Assembly: GCA_963931925.1 (NCBI GenBank) | Contig: OZ007581.1 | Span: forward strand, 21,109,447 to 21,173,446 | Length of the DNA: 64,000 nt | DNA from: Onchidella celtica | Lineage: Eukaryota > Mollusca > Gastropoda > Systellommatophora > Onchidiidae | Direction: 5' to 3' | Made by a program: the position numbers and the translations under genes | Notes under the pieces: generated by a model | What the model was told of the DNA's origin: nothing | The model's database searches: none | Seen by the model: only the letters and a program-made list of their open reading frames with translations | Shown here: piece by piece, positions 23,251 through 33,534 of the stretch | Numbering within the stretch: the stretch's first letter is position 1 | How the letters are laid out: every line of letters begins with the position of its first letter

Positions 23251-23523
23251 TGTTTTTAATCCAGAAAAAAAAAATTATTCGGTAATACTAAACGGCTTGT
23301 TTTCAGTTTCAGCATTGATAACAATTTATCAGTAGAGAATTAGTGATAAAGTAAACGTCTGCAGACTTTTAGGTTTTATTAATTTTCCTTTAGTGTGATG
23401 ATGGCAGAAAGTTACCCACAGGTAACTGGTCCGTATCCTCATCCAGGGCAGTCAAATTGCACATTTTAAAAATGACATGATTTGACGAAGAATGCTGAAG
23501 AAAAATCATTTTCGTCAATTTTT

Positions 23524-23554
23524 GGGGGGGGGGGGGGGAAGAGGGGGGAGGGGC
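23524..23554. repeat. Poly-G tract
   Basis: About 16 G, then AAGA and further G runs; could form a G-quadruplex. Confidence 0.85.
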
Positions 23555-24290
23555 TAAAACATGAGAAAATAGTAGGCCTATAACTTCTTTTGAGTTCAGG
23601 CAATTTGCTCGACATAATAATATAGGCAAACATTGCATAGCTGGCAAATGGATATCTTTCTTTTACAGCTGATAGAAGAGAAGGGACTCTGATTATAATG
23701 GGCAGAGGTTCAACTGTAATTTTTGTAATTATAGGACATTTAGACGGGATCGACGGATATTCTACGGTGATTGTCATATTTGCATAGAAAAAAAATAAGG
23801 AGGATTCGGCTATCAAGTATCATGCCACGCCGGCTGGAACACCTTAAAATCCAGAGTTTCACTCAGTCAAAGAATGAAATTGTGCTATGATTGTTAAACG
23901 AAAGTTTGGGCAGATAGGCAGTTTCGGGTCCACTAATAATTTGAAATCTTTGCGATGTCACAAACAATTTTTCTTTTTTGAAATGAGTACATGGAGGCTA
24001 CCTCAATCAGGTTTCATGGCATTCTTTATTTGCAGCTTCATAGCTACATGAACCCACGGGGACTATAATTGTCTCTAGCAAAATAGTTCAAATACATGTA
24101 TCTGGAAGGAATATTGTTACAAGTACTTACGTCCCCAAGTGTTTTGCGCTAGGGATGAGTATTTTAAAGCCTTTTGTCACTACAGAGCTAGAGAGCTCCA
24201 CCGGAAATACTCCTGACAACAGCCTTAATTATTTTCAGATTTTCTTTTTGTTTTGAAAGTGTATATTTGTACAACATGTTGTATGGATAT

Positions 24291-24311
24291 GGACAGTGCA
24301 TATCCGTACAA
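24291..24311. repeat. Left arm of 21-bp inverted repeat flanking the LINE
   Basis: Begins GGACAGTGCATATCC; the perfect inverse is at 29641-29661. It also pairs imperfectly with GTATGGATAT just upstream. Confidence 0.85.
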
Positions 24312-24511
24312 TATAATGTTTACCAACAAGCGAGAGTGGTGAAGGTTTGCTGAAACAAAACTTGGTATGGTGTTCAGGAATTTAAGGTGACAACACATGG
24401 AATAGACAGATGGACCTGGGGGCGTGAGGGTCTAGTCAGTTTGTATCAATGGACGGTAGTCAGATTGACTAATCAGGCGAAAAGGGGCTGGGATAGCCTT
24501 TGGTGATCGAC

Positions 24512-24525
24512 GTACACTCAAGTAT
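24512..24525. repeat. Target-site duplication, left copy
   Basis: GTACACTCAAGTAT next to the T-rich tail of the LINE; identical to 29490-29503. Confidence 0.82.
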
Positions 24526-24690
24526 TTTTTTTTTTTTATTTTTTTTTTCTTTTTTTTTTTTTTGGCTCAGATTGAAATGCGATCTGTACTGTATTCATTT
24601 TGTGCATGACTCAGTGATTGCCAATAATTAAATACTTATATCTGAAAGTGAAATATAGCTATATACTTGAGCATACATATACAAATGATC

Positions 24691-25351
24691 TTCATAGTTA
24701 GATATGGAGTAGTGGAATCCGAAAAGTATAATCTGAAAGATAATAAATAAGTATGTATAAGTGTGGCATAAGATAAACAAGTTGATAAATAAGTGCTTAA
24801 CGATATAGCTGTCCATAGGGGATGTCCTGGGGGTCGGACTCCTCCGAAGTCTTTTATATCCCAGAACTCTCAACTATTGAACTCTGAGTTGTCAGCTGTT
24901 CTCGAACCTTTCAGGTCTTCTCATTATCAGCTGACTTGTTTTACAGTTCAGTATTGAAGCACGAAATAATTTAAAAATTAAAAAATAAATAAAAATTAAT
25001 GAGAATTAAAAAAAAAAAAAAAAAAAAATTAATTATCTTCATAGTTAGATATGGAGTAGTGGAATCCGAAAAGTATAATCTGAAAGATAATAGATAAGTA
25101 TGTATAAGTGTGACATAAGATAAACAAGTTGATAAATAAGTGCTTAACAATATAGCTGTCCATAGGGGATGTCCTGGGGGTCGGACTCCTCCGAAGTCTT
25201 TTATATCCCAGAACTCTCAACTATTGAACTCTGAGTTGTCAGCTGTTCTCGAACCTTTCAGGTCTTCTCATTATCAGCTGACTTGTTTTACAGTTCAATA
25301 TTGAAGCACGAAATAATTTTAAAAATTAAAAAATAAATAAAAATTAATGAG

Positions 25352-25391
<40 letters not shown>
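24691..25391 (-). repeat. Two 347-bp tandem units ending in A runs, each with a TATA-like motif
   Basis: TTCATAGTTAGATATGGAG begins at 24691 and 25038. Each unit ends in an A run on the plus strand (25009-25028; 25355-25391). On the minus strand each contains GGATATAAAAGACTTCGG (24851-24862 region and 25198-25209 region) followed by a G/C-rich segment, resembling a TATA promoter. The similar ORFs MRVLGYKRLRRS in both units simply reflect the repeat. Confidence 0.75.
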
Positions 25392-25395
<4 letters not shown>

Positions 25396-25754
25396 TATAA
25401 ACCAAGGCTATTGACAATAAACTAAATAAATAAATAGATAATTAGACAGATAAATAACTAGACAGATAACTACATGGTAAGAGAGAGAAAACATTATGTA
25501 GAGGAGGAGGCCACAAGCGATGTCAGAATGTAATTACTGGTCGCTGTTAATATTTTCTTACCAAATAATGATAATACAGTATCAGCAGTAACATAATAAT
25601 AGTAGACTATGATCTGAGTGTACATTAGCTTTACTTCATGCACTTTGAAATACATGTACCAGTTTTTGCATTTTCATCTTTTCGTCATTGCCTTTTTTTT
25701 TTTTTTTTTCCTCACTCATTCTTTCATGCGTTCCAGTCATCTTTCATGCTTTGT

Positions 25755-28673
25755 TTATTTATCCATTGTCGACATAAGGTACTTTTCTCTTATTTGCATT
25801 TCTGACTCAAATGCAAATTTCAGATTAATTGATTTCCCATATTTTATTTTACTGATGCACATTTTGGCAACCAGTAGTATAGAGTTTATATCATTAACGG
25901 TATTTTTGTTTACCAAGTGGTCGAAATCTTCACGTATAATTCCAAATAGCGCAGTTCTCTCATTTATTTCAATTTTTTCCCCAGTTTTACCTAAGATGTA
26001 TTGAGCCACACAGGGCCAATAATCTTTCAGTTTTTCACAGTGAAAAAAGAAATGCTCAATGAAATCTGGTGTTTTGCAGTGTTCGCATTTATTACTTTCC
26101 TTTATTTTCATTTTTTGTAAGAGAATATTAGTTGGGTAAATGTTATGTAAAATCTTAAAGTGCAGGAGCCTCAGTCTGGATTCTTTGCAAGCTTTAAAAC
26201 CAGAACCAAAGTAAGGTTGTATGTCAATATCATATTTCCGTTTCCAGAATCCAATGCTGCAAATCGCGGAGTTTTTATTGTTTATTAACTTCTTTCTTAT
26301 TTCTTTATTCGTTAACTTAAAGATATCTTTTGCCTTTTCATCTATCTCGTCTTCTGTATTTAACACAGGTCTGTCTTCCGCTTTGACTTTAACAAAAATT
26401 TCCTTCCATTCTTTTTTTATTGCATTTGTAATTGCCCAATAATCAAAGTAAATTCCGGGATAGTGTCCAGTTATCTGGGCAATATCTTGCAAAGTTTTCC
26501 AGTCATTTTCTTTAAACATCTGACATACATATTTAATACCCGCTCTCACCCATTTATCTATCCACAGTGGCTTATTTTTATATCTAATGTCATTGTTATT
26601 GAATATAGCTTGTCCACCTATACTATTTGCATCAATATCAGTTTCTTTTGCCCCATCCTTTTTTTCCAGGTCTAACCAAATTTTGACTACATTCTGCCAA
26701 AAAACTGAGTTTATTGATCCTATTGCTTTTACTTCTTTTGCTTTCACATTCGATTTTGTTAAATAGGGTAAGCTTACTAAGTTTTTGCAGAGATAACTAG
26801 CTAATTTTACTCCTGTTTTGGGGTATGACTTCTGTAAACATATTTCTTTAAACCACTTTATAAGAAAGACATTTTGCTGGTCCTTTATACTTATTACTCC
26901 TAAACCCCCCTCAGTTGGTTCTCTACATAAAGTGTGTCTCTTAACTTTTTCGAAAGCCTTTTTATTTGAGTACTTTTTTTGCCACAGAAACTTGAATATA
27001 ATTCGGTCCACTTCAAATAATGCTTTCTGTGGTAGAGATAAGGCCTGGATAGTATAGTTTATCTTTGACAGTAAAAAAGTTTTGGCTATTATAGTTTTTC
27101 CATACAATGACATATTTCTTTTGGACCATCTCTGAATCAGAGTTTTAATACTGTCTATTTTTTCCATCCAGTTTTTTGAGATGTTAGATGCTTCCACTGT
27201 CGCGTTAAAATATATGCCTAATATTTTTATATTGCCTCCCTTTTCTACCCACGTTATACCTTCCCCTCTTTCCTCCCTTTGTTTATAACTTCCCACCCAT
27301 ATTCCCACTGATTTTTTTCTGTTAAGTTTTAGCCCCGAGATATTTGTAAATTGTTCAATTGCTGTCAATGCTCTACAGAGATCCGGTTTATCTTTTAAGA
27401 GTAAAGTCATGTCATCTGCATATTGCAGGAGTTTCAGATTATCTTTCATATTTCCTTGAGTCATAATACCTTTTATCTGTTCATTATTCCTAAGTTTTAT
27501 TGCTAGCATTTCTACGACCAAAATAAAAAGGAGAGGGCTAACACAGCATCCTTGTCTAACGCCTCGCTCTGTTTTAAACCATTTAGAGATCCACCCTCCA
27601 TTCTTTACAGCACTCTGCGTATTTGTTATTATGGTTTTAATATAATGTATAAATTTGGGACCAAAATTAAATCTATCAAGAGCTTCCAATATTGTCTCTT
27701 TATCTACTGTGTCGAAGGCTTTTTGGTAGTCCAATGACACAATCAAGCCTCCCACACCTTCTTTGTCTGCATAGTTTATGACGTCATCAATCAGTCTAAT
27801 ATGTGACGTAATTGCCCGTCCTTTAATAAATCCACTTTGGTTGTTATGCACAATATTTTTTATTACTTTCTGCAGTCTCGACGCCAACACTTTTGTAAAA
27901 ATCTTGTAGTCAACATTTGTTAATGTTATGGGTCGCCAGTTAGTGAGATCTTCTCGATTGCTATTGTTGCCTTTATGTAGCATAGTTATTATTCCCCGCC
28001 TCTGACTAACCGAAAGTTCCCCATGCTCTATCGATTCTTTATAACTATTATGTAGAGGTTTCTTTAACAGACGCCAAAACACTTTATAAAAACAAGCCGT
28101 AATTCCATCGGATCCTGGAGCCGAGTCATTATTAAGTAACTGTAATGCTTTCCCCATTTCCTCCATATTAATATCCAGATCACACCATTCTTTGTCTTCC
28201 TCTGTTAATCTGTCATAAGTTATACTGTCTAGGAAATTATCTAATTTATTACCAACTGCTGTCACTGATGCTTCTTTAGTATAAAGTTTTTCATAATATT
28301 TTTGTGTTTCTTCCAAAATACCTGACGGGTCTCTAACTATTTCACCATTCGCATTTTTAACCTGTTTTATTATATTACACGTCCCTCTGGCTTTTTCCAA
28401 ATTTAAGAAGAACTTTGTGTTTTTTTCTCCATCCTCAATCCATTTGACTCGGGATCTAATTATTGCTCCTCTAGTTTTTGCAAGCTGTTCAACTTCTAAT
28501 TTCTTTTTCATATTTTCATATTCTTCCTGTAAATGTATATCATTTGGGGAATGTGCAATACGCTTCGACATAGCATTGACTTCTTCTTCCAATTTACTAT
28601 TGTTAGATTTATTGACTGGGTGACTTTTACTGTATTGTATACATTCTAGGCGTATTCTTTCAGCAGTTCCCAT
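25755..28673 (-). CDS. LINE ORF2, reverse transcriptase part
   Basis: A 972-codon open frame. Visible RT blocks: TKFFLNLEK near residue 90, DSAPGSDGITACFYKVFW, NWRPITLTNVDYKI, SGFIKGR, catalytic Asp in SLDYQKAFDTV, GVRQGCCVSPLLF, the catalytic pair in QYADDMTLLL, and SGLKLNRKKS. A C-terminal Cys/His cluster (CEHC, then EHFFFHC) resembles the L1-type zinc knuckle. All catalytic positions look intact. The frame begins inside the original ORF2: one-base frameshift near 28650-28673 separates it from the endonuclease, so its first Met is probably not a natural start. It acts in target-primed reverse transcription of its own RNA. Confidence 0.92.
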   Translation of the reverse strand: MGTAERIRLECIQYSKSHPVNKSNNSKLEEEVNAMSKRIAHSPNDIHLQEEYENMKKKLEVEQLAKTRGAIIRSRVKWIEDGEKNTKFFLNLEKARGTCNIIKQVKNANGEIVRDPSGILEETQKYYEKLYTKEASVTAVGNKLDNFLDSITYDRLTEEDKEWCDLDINMEEMGKALQLLNNDSAPGSDGITACFYKVFWRLLKKPLHNSYKESIEHGELSVSQRRGIITMLHKGNNSNREDLTNWRPITLTNVDYKIFTKVLASRLQKVIKNIVHNNQSGFIKGRAITSHIRLIDDVINYADKEGVGGLIVSLDYQKAFDTVDKETILEALDRFNFGPKFIHYIKTIITNTQSAVKNGGWISKWFKTERGVRQGCCVSPLLFILVVEMLAIKLRNNEQIKGIMTQGNMKDNLKLLQYADDMTLLLKDKPDLCRALTAIEQFTNISGLKLNRKKSVGIWVGSYKQREERGEGITWVEKGGNIKILGIYFNATVEASNISKNWMEKIDSIKTLIQRWSKRNMSLYGKTIIAKTFLLSKINYTIQALSLPQKALFEVDRIIFKFLWQKKYSNKKAFEKVKRHTLCREPTEGGLGVISIKDQQNVFLIKWFKEICLQKSYPKTGVKLASYLCKNLVSLPYLTKSNVKAKEVKAIGSINSVFWQNVVKIWLDLEKKDGAKETDIDANSIGGQAIFNNNDIRYKNKPLWIDKWVRAGIKYVCQMFKENDWKTLQDIAQITGHYPGIYFDYWAITNAIKKEWKEIFVKVKAEDRPVLNTEDEIDEKAKDIFKLTNKEIRKKLINNKNSAICSIGFWKRKYDIDIQPYFGSGFKACKESRLRLLHFKILHNIYPTNILLQKMKIKESNKCEHCKTPDFIEHFFFHCEKLKDYWPCVAQYILGKTGEKIEINERTALFGIIREDFDHLVNKNTVNDINSILLVAKMCISKIKYGKSINLKFAFESEMQIREKYLMSTMDK

Positions 28674-29489
28674 TTTGTTCGATAATCTAAATTATCCAGT
28701 TCTTTATCTACTATAAAATCGGATATAAATATATTCATATGTTTTAAAAAACGATTATTATTGATGTATGAAGCATTAAACTGCCACCTCGAAGAGCCTC
28801 GCGGGAAATTGTGTTCTAGAAATTCTATAGTGACTGCGCGATGGTCTGTGGACGAAAAATATTTAATTTCAGTATTTGTTACACATGGCATTAGTTCTTT
28901 ATCGCAAAAAATATAGTCGAGTCTTCTGGCCACGAAAGGTTCTTTCCTAGACCATGTAAATTCTTTTGTGCCTTTGTTTAATTCCCTCCAACAGTCATCT
29001 AGATTCCATGTCTGTACAAACTTTGAAAACATTTCTACTTCTTTTTTTCCATGCGGTGCGCCAGAAATTATATCTAAATCATTGTTTAAGATCATATTAA
29101 AATCTCCACAGACTATTAGACTGCTCCGGTCTATCTCACTCATGATGTCACTCAGCCGCTCTATAAAGCTTTCACGTTCCTGCGGCTTTGCTGGACCATA
29201 ACAGTTTAATATCGTGTACAGTTTATTTTGTCTTTCGAACTCAATTCCTATACATCGAGTATCAAATGTCAGGAATTTTAACTTGTCAACATGATACATT
29301 CTGTTCACTAGTATGATCTGGCCTTTGCTCCTATTAGTATCAGGGCAGAAAAAAAATTCACCCGTCCATTCTCTCATCCATTCAGTCGCTTTCGCTTCAG
29401 ATACATAGGTTTCTTGTAGACAGACAATGTCATACTGCTGAAATGTCTTAAATAATAATCGGCGTTTTAATTGTCCGTGAAGGCCCCGT
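28646..29489 (-). CDS. LINE ORF2, AP-endonuclease part (5'-truncated)
   Basis: APE-type endonuclease motifs in order: TRGLHGQLKRRLLF, the catalytic Glu in DIVCLQETYV, LNCYGPA, GDFNMILN, ARRLDYIF and SSTDHRAVTIEF. The family normally starts a few residues before RGL with a conserved Asn; the target duplication ends at 29490 just before TRGL, so that start seems lost. The open frame continues to 29596 through flanking DNA. It ends at TAG (28646) after KWELLKEYA, out of frame with the RT part by one base. The enzyme would nick target DNA; this copy is probably not autonomous. Confidence 0.85.
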
Positions 29490-29503
29490 GTACACTCAAG
29501 TAT
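29490..29503. repeat. Target-site duplication, right copy
   Basis: GTACACTCAAGTAT, identical to 24512-24525, directly at the 5' edge of the LINE. Confidence 0.82.
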
Positions 29504-29640
29504 ATTATTAGCGCAGATCACGCAATCTCCGAGCAGAAGTCGGATTGTTTTGCTACTAAGCCGATTCATATTTTTAAAAACTATGCAAATTAACAAGGTC
29601 AGTATTCCGGTGTGTGTTCTACGTCATCGAATTGTGTGCG

Positions 29641-29661
29641 TTGTACGGATATGCACTGTCC
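29641..29661. repeat. Right arm of 21-bp inverted repeat
   Basis: Perfect inverse of 24291-24311. Farther out, AGCGCAAAAC with a G run (about 29790) is likewise the inverse of sequence near 24140-24155, so the arms may be longer and degenerate. Confidence 0.82.
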
Positions 29662-31100
29662 GCTTCCTTTTGTTTTCCTCCTTTTTTTTATTTGAAAGAG
29701 CAGGGGGCAGAGTTAGAACATGAAGATTCGGTAAGATTTAGGGCTGAGGATAAGGACGAGTTTAGGGATAGGTACTTATAAGTGCGCGCCCCCAGCGCAA
29801 AACGTGTGGGGTATAGGCCCTACATATAATACAAGTAACAACAACCATCTGGAAGACGTCCCGCGTGCTCTCGCACCAATTCTGATTCACTCCTCAATGG
29901 TGCACATGTGTGCCGAATTTGTTAAAGTAGTGAACACCAATAGGCCCATTGCGGATATCGGCTATTTTAGCTGTCAAGCCCACGCATATCCATGGCGATG
30001 GAAGCATTGATTTTGATTCGTTAGCTGATTTGCACAGCGAGCACTTCGGCCGTCGCGAACCAATCGGCGGCGAGCTAAGAAAAGGTTCACTACAATAAAC
30101 AATGACACGTATGTTCATGCACATGGGAGACGTTCGGTCAATTCTTTCACTTTCTCTCCCTTGTTTACACGGATGGTAGGGAATCTGACCAGCTTGGATC
30201 CATCCTTTCCACCCCTGTGATAACAGTCAACTGCAATGCAACCAGCAGGCATTTTAACCGCTTAGACATATCTCGAAGTTACACTCGTCAGCTGATCCAC
30301 CCGCCATTTTAGGTGTCGGAAGTACAAACAAAAACACTCTTTGACGTCATTGGCAATGGGCATATACATAAATAAAAAATAAAATAAAGATAAAAGCAAG
30401 CATAATTATTATTTCCATTTATCAAATCCTCGTTGGAGATGAACGCTATCAATCCGGAAAAACTTCATTTCCCTACGACCTATGACAATGGAGGAGTTCG
30501 CGGCAAATGCCTTGCAAGTCCATCTTTACAAATATAGACAAGAGAACCTATAGGGACGATTGTTCCTACTAATACCAAAGCACTTCCATATTTGGAACGC
30601 TTTCTAATTTGTGTACAACAGTAATCTCGCAACAGTTCTGATTCATTCTATTGTGGTGCACATGCTTGCGGGAATTGTTGCGAACGGCAGTACATCACAG
30701 GCCTTGAGGCCTAAAACTTTGACAGCAATCATACACTTGTCTTGCCGAGATAATTAAAATCCAAAATAATCAAAGCAGGCATAAGTTAAAACATTTCTCT
30801 TTACCAAACCCTAGCTTGAGATGAACTCTGTCAATCCTGAAAATTTCGTTTGTCTACAACCTACGACAATGGAGGAATCAGCGGAGAAGCCCTGCAAGTC
30901 CATGCTATAGATGTAGAAGATTAATTATGAGAAAATGATGTATGGTGCACAATATGGTCATGTATCGCTTTTACTTTAGGCATGTCATATCTCAATACAT
31001 GTACCAGACTGCTTTGATGGTCATGATTCAGCCCCAAAGAATCGTTCCAGTGGAGCAGAATATATTATGACATAACGATCAATTCATTAAATCATGAATA
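29662..31100. other. Gene-poor DNA with an internal old duplication
   Basis: 29880-29930 resembles 30640-30690 (TTCTGATTCA and GGTGCACATG) and 30437-30540 resembles 30820-30925 (GACAATGGAGGA, TGCAAGTCCAT). Frames differ between copies, so these are not treated as coding. Confidence 0.5.
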
Positions 31101-31105
31101 GATCT

Positions 31106-31138
31106 TGTTCTTTGTCTCTCTCTCTCTCCCTGTGTGTG

Positions 31139-31170
<32 letters not shown>

Positions 31171-31190
31171 TGTGTGTGTGTGTGTGTTTT
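31106..31190. repeat. (CT)n then (TG)n/(CGTG)n microsatellite
   Basis: CTCTCTCTC followed by about 60 bp of TG with a GTGC-rich centre. Confidence 0.93.
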
Positions 31191-32098
31191 AGTAGAAAAG
31201 AATGGCAGCCAGTCAACACAGCTGCTGGTACTTTGCTTGTTTCTATGCATGACTAACTATGTTCGGCGTTACCGGAAACAACAACAGAAAACCGAAGTAG
31301 GCCTATTCGTCTCCTTGTTGGGCAATGTGTCAGTGAAACCAGCTCAAAGTCCTCTGTGGCTTCTAGATCTGAATCTCCAAATTTTGTTCAGTTCAACTGC
31401 CCTAAATTATACAAGTACCCAGTTTTCCAGAACAATTCTTATTCGAATTGCAGTATATTTGAAATTAATGTATTACTGTACTTGATTTTTCTCTCCTTTC
31501 ATTCTAGCACATGAGAACCAGTTGGCATGGGCCTCTGATATGTGGGAGTCAACTCTCTCTGGCAGAAGCAAAAGGGGAAGAGCCCTTTAATAATGACTAT
31601 TGATGTGAGAGTCAAAGGGAGCCCTTTAACACAAAATATTATTTTAAAAAGTACAGACAAAATAAAGATAAGTGAATGCAGAGACGGTAGCTGAAACCAA
31701 TTTATGTTCCAAATTGATTACAAATACACAACCATCTCTTCATTAAGTTAAAACAAAAATTCTTCAGCAGTTCGAAATTGGGCCAACATTTCCCATCTAG
31801 CCGGGGCCTATTACCACACTCAAAGTTCAAAGGCTCTTGAGAATTTGAGATCTGTTTGGGAGTCCCTGATTCGCTTTTTAAAAACAACTTGTGTGAACGA
31901 CGGACGAGTGCAACACTACTGTTGGCAACTATTCATTCACCCCGCATACACAAAACAGCCGCACACAGTAGCACATTGCTGAGGATTCTCTGCCTGGTCT
32001 CACTGTCATTCTTGTTCATCAGAGCTCGGCGAACTTTCGATTTCGATGTTTCCTTTCGCTTTTACTGCTACCACCTCTCTGGGTCAATATTTGCATTT
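31191..32098. other. Remnant of the duplicated unit; no gene
   Basis: 31200-31480 resembles 4980-5220 and 21890-22000; 31930-32060 resembles 9290-9400. No exon supported. Confidence 0.5.
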
Positions 32099-32573
32099 GT
32101 AAACTTTAATCCCATTAGGGAAATTTGTGTCGCTGCAGCCCAGTTATAACTGGACGCAGACACGTCGTCGCCGTAGTGCAGCGCCGGTCGGCGGTTTTTT
32201 TTGGGGGGGGGGCGGGGCGCCCCGGGGGGGGGGGGGGTTAAAAAAAAGGGGAGGGGGAGAGTGTTAGGAATTATTATTGTTATTTTTTCTTTTACAATTT
32301 TACCCGGGCAGCGCCCTGTTCCGCTTGTTCTTTTCAATTTCCAAATGCCAACGTATTTTTAAAGTGCACAACGTGCACGTAGGCTACATGGGTCCTCCGA
32401 ATTTTTTGTCCTTATCCGTCAAGACTAGGTGCTCGATCCTACCTACCATAGGATCAGGGACAGGAAAATATGAGAAAAATCCCCAGATCCCTACGTGCCT
32501 GCACCGACCGGTCATCGAACCTGATGCCTTCGGCATGAGAGGCGAGCACCGTGCCTCTAGACCGTGTCCCGGA
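32099..32573 (-). mobile_element. tRNA-derived SINE, copy 1
   Basis: On the minus strand the head has CGGTCTAGAGG (box A-like), GCTCGCCTCTCATGCC and GGTTCGATGACC (degenerate box B). The body includes GATCGAGCACCTAGTC and ACGTTGTGCACTTTAAAAATAC, then a C/G homopolymer and A run. The end is CTGGGCTGCAGCGAC and AAATTTCCCTAATGGGATTAA, a LINE-type tail. It has an insertion relative to 9290-9640. Confidence 0.8.
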
Positions 32574-32589
32574 TATGACCCCCGAGAGT

Positions 32590-33254
32590 AGGGTTTTATT
32601 ATAGCGACATGATAGTGAAATTACAAGTTTCCTCGTCTCATCACAGCAGACAGTTACAAATTACTTTCATACCAAAATGGAGCGCAGATAAGATGAGGAC
32701 TTCACTGTTCTGTGTTGGCAAATTATCTGACACAATGTGTCTTTAACTTTAAGTCGCTCGTAGCAGAAGACACTCAGCCCCTTTTTTTTCACAACGGAAA
32801 ATAACCACGTTTCTAAGAATCATCAGTGGTACATTGAAGCAGGCAAGGATGTGAACTGAAGAAATACACGTGCTTGGTTTCGGAAAAAAGACAGCGAGAA
32901 AATCCGGACACAGAAATTCATAGATTATGAACTGTAAGTACATGTAAACATGTTGAGTGTTGATGATAACAATCTTATGACGTCTATAGTGTTAGAAAAG
33001 AATTTATTGTGCTATTAGGATTACTTTACATTTATTATAAAATGTTTAATTAGATCGGTACATTTAAACATGTAAATGGGAAATGAATATTTATTTAATT
33101 AACATTGAATCTTTGAAATTGATTTGTGTCTGCGCGGGGAGTTTAATTTTGTTCTTTTATTACATACAAACATGTATTTTGATCACTTGGATTCATTTTC
33201 TAACCAGTTTCCTTGCTATTGGTAACAAATATTACTATCATTGTTTTAAAGTGT
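32590..33254. other. No recognised gene
   Basis: 32690-32740 resembles 9560-9610 and 32930-33180 is weakly similar to 11440-11640, continuing the old duplication. Confidence 0.4.
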
Positions 33255-33534
33255 CATCCCCATCCAGCCTACTGCCCTGACTTAGCACCACGTCACTACT
33301 GGCTTTTACCAGATTAGAAAAAAGCTCTTGCAGGAAGAAAATTTATCAGCATCCAAGACTTCACTAGAACAGTTGATTCAGAGGTCCCACTTTACACCTC
33401 AGAACGAGTGCGCTTTTGCAATTGGCTTTGACGTTTCAACTAATTCTGAGTGGACCATAAGGAAAAGTTCTATGAGGATCTTGAAAACGTCTTGCAAGCA
33501 ATTGCATTAAAAATACATTGTAAATGGTTTCTGA
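33255..33534 (+). pseudogene. Mariner-like transposase C-terminal fragment
   Basis: Plus-strand translation gives HPAYCPDLAPRHYWLLPD, then a stop, KKALAGRKFISIQDF, more stops, and EKFYEDLENVLQ. The PDLAPRHYW segment around the third catalytic Asp and the following basic KALAGRKF are typical of mariner C-termini. There are at least four stops and no N-terminal part. It comes from a different mariner lineage than 5330-6430. Confidence 0.72.

Larger units (their letters stand above)
24526..29489 (-). mobile_element. L1/Tx1-like LINE, 5'-truncated, with 14-bp target duplication
   Basis: On the minus strand the element runs from the start of endonuclease homology near 29489, through the RT ORF, to an A-rich tail (T-rich on the plus strand at 24526-24562). 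GTACACTCAAGTAT occurs immediately outside both edges (24512-24525 and 29490-29503), a 14-bp target-site duplication. About 1.2 kb of 3' sequence follows the RT stop and contains two 347-bp tandem units. One frameshift separates endonuclease and RT. Clade assignment is from motif style only. Confidence 0.85.

Noticed and set aside
29490-29596. N-terminal extension of the LINE endonuclease frame
   Set aside because: It lies outside the target duplication, so it is probably flanking DNA.
30437-30925. Duplicated ATGAAC-starting frames
   Set aside because: A one-base length difference puts the two copies in different frames, so coding conservation is not supported.
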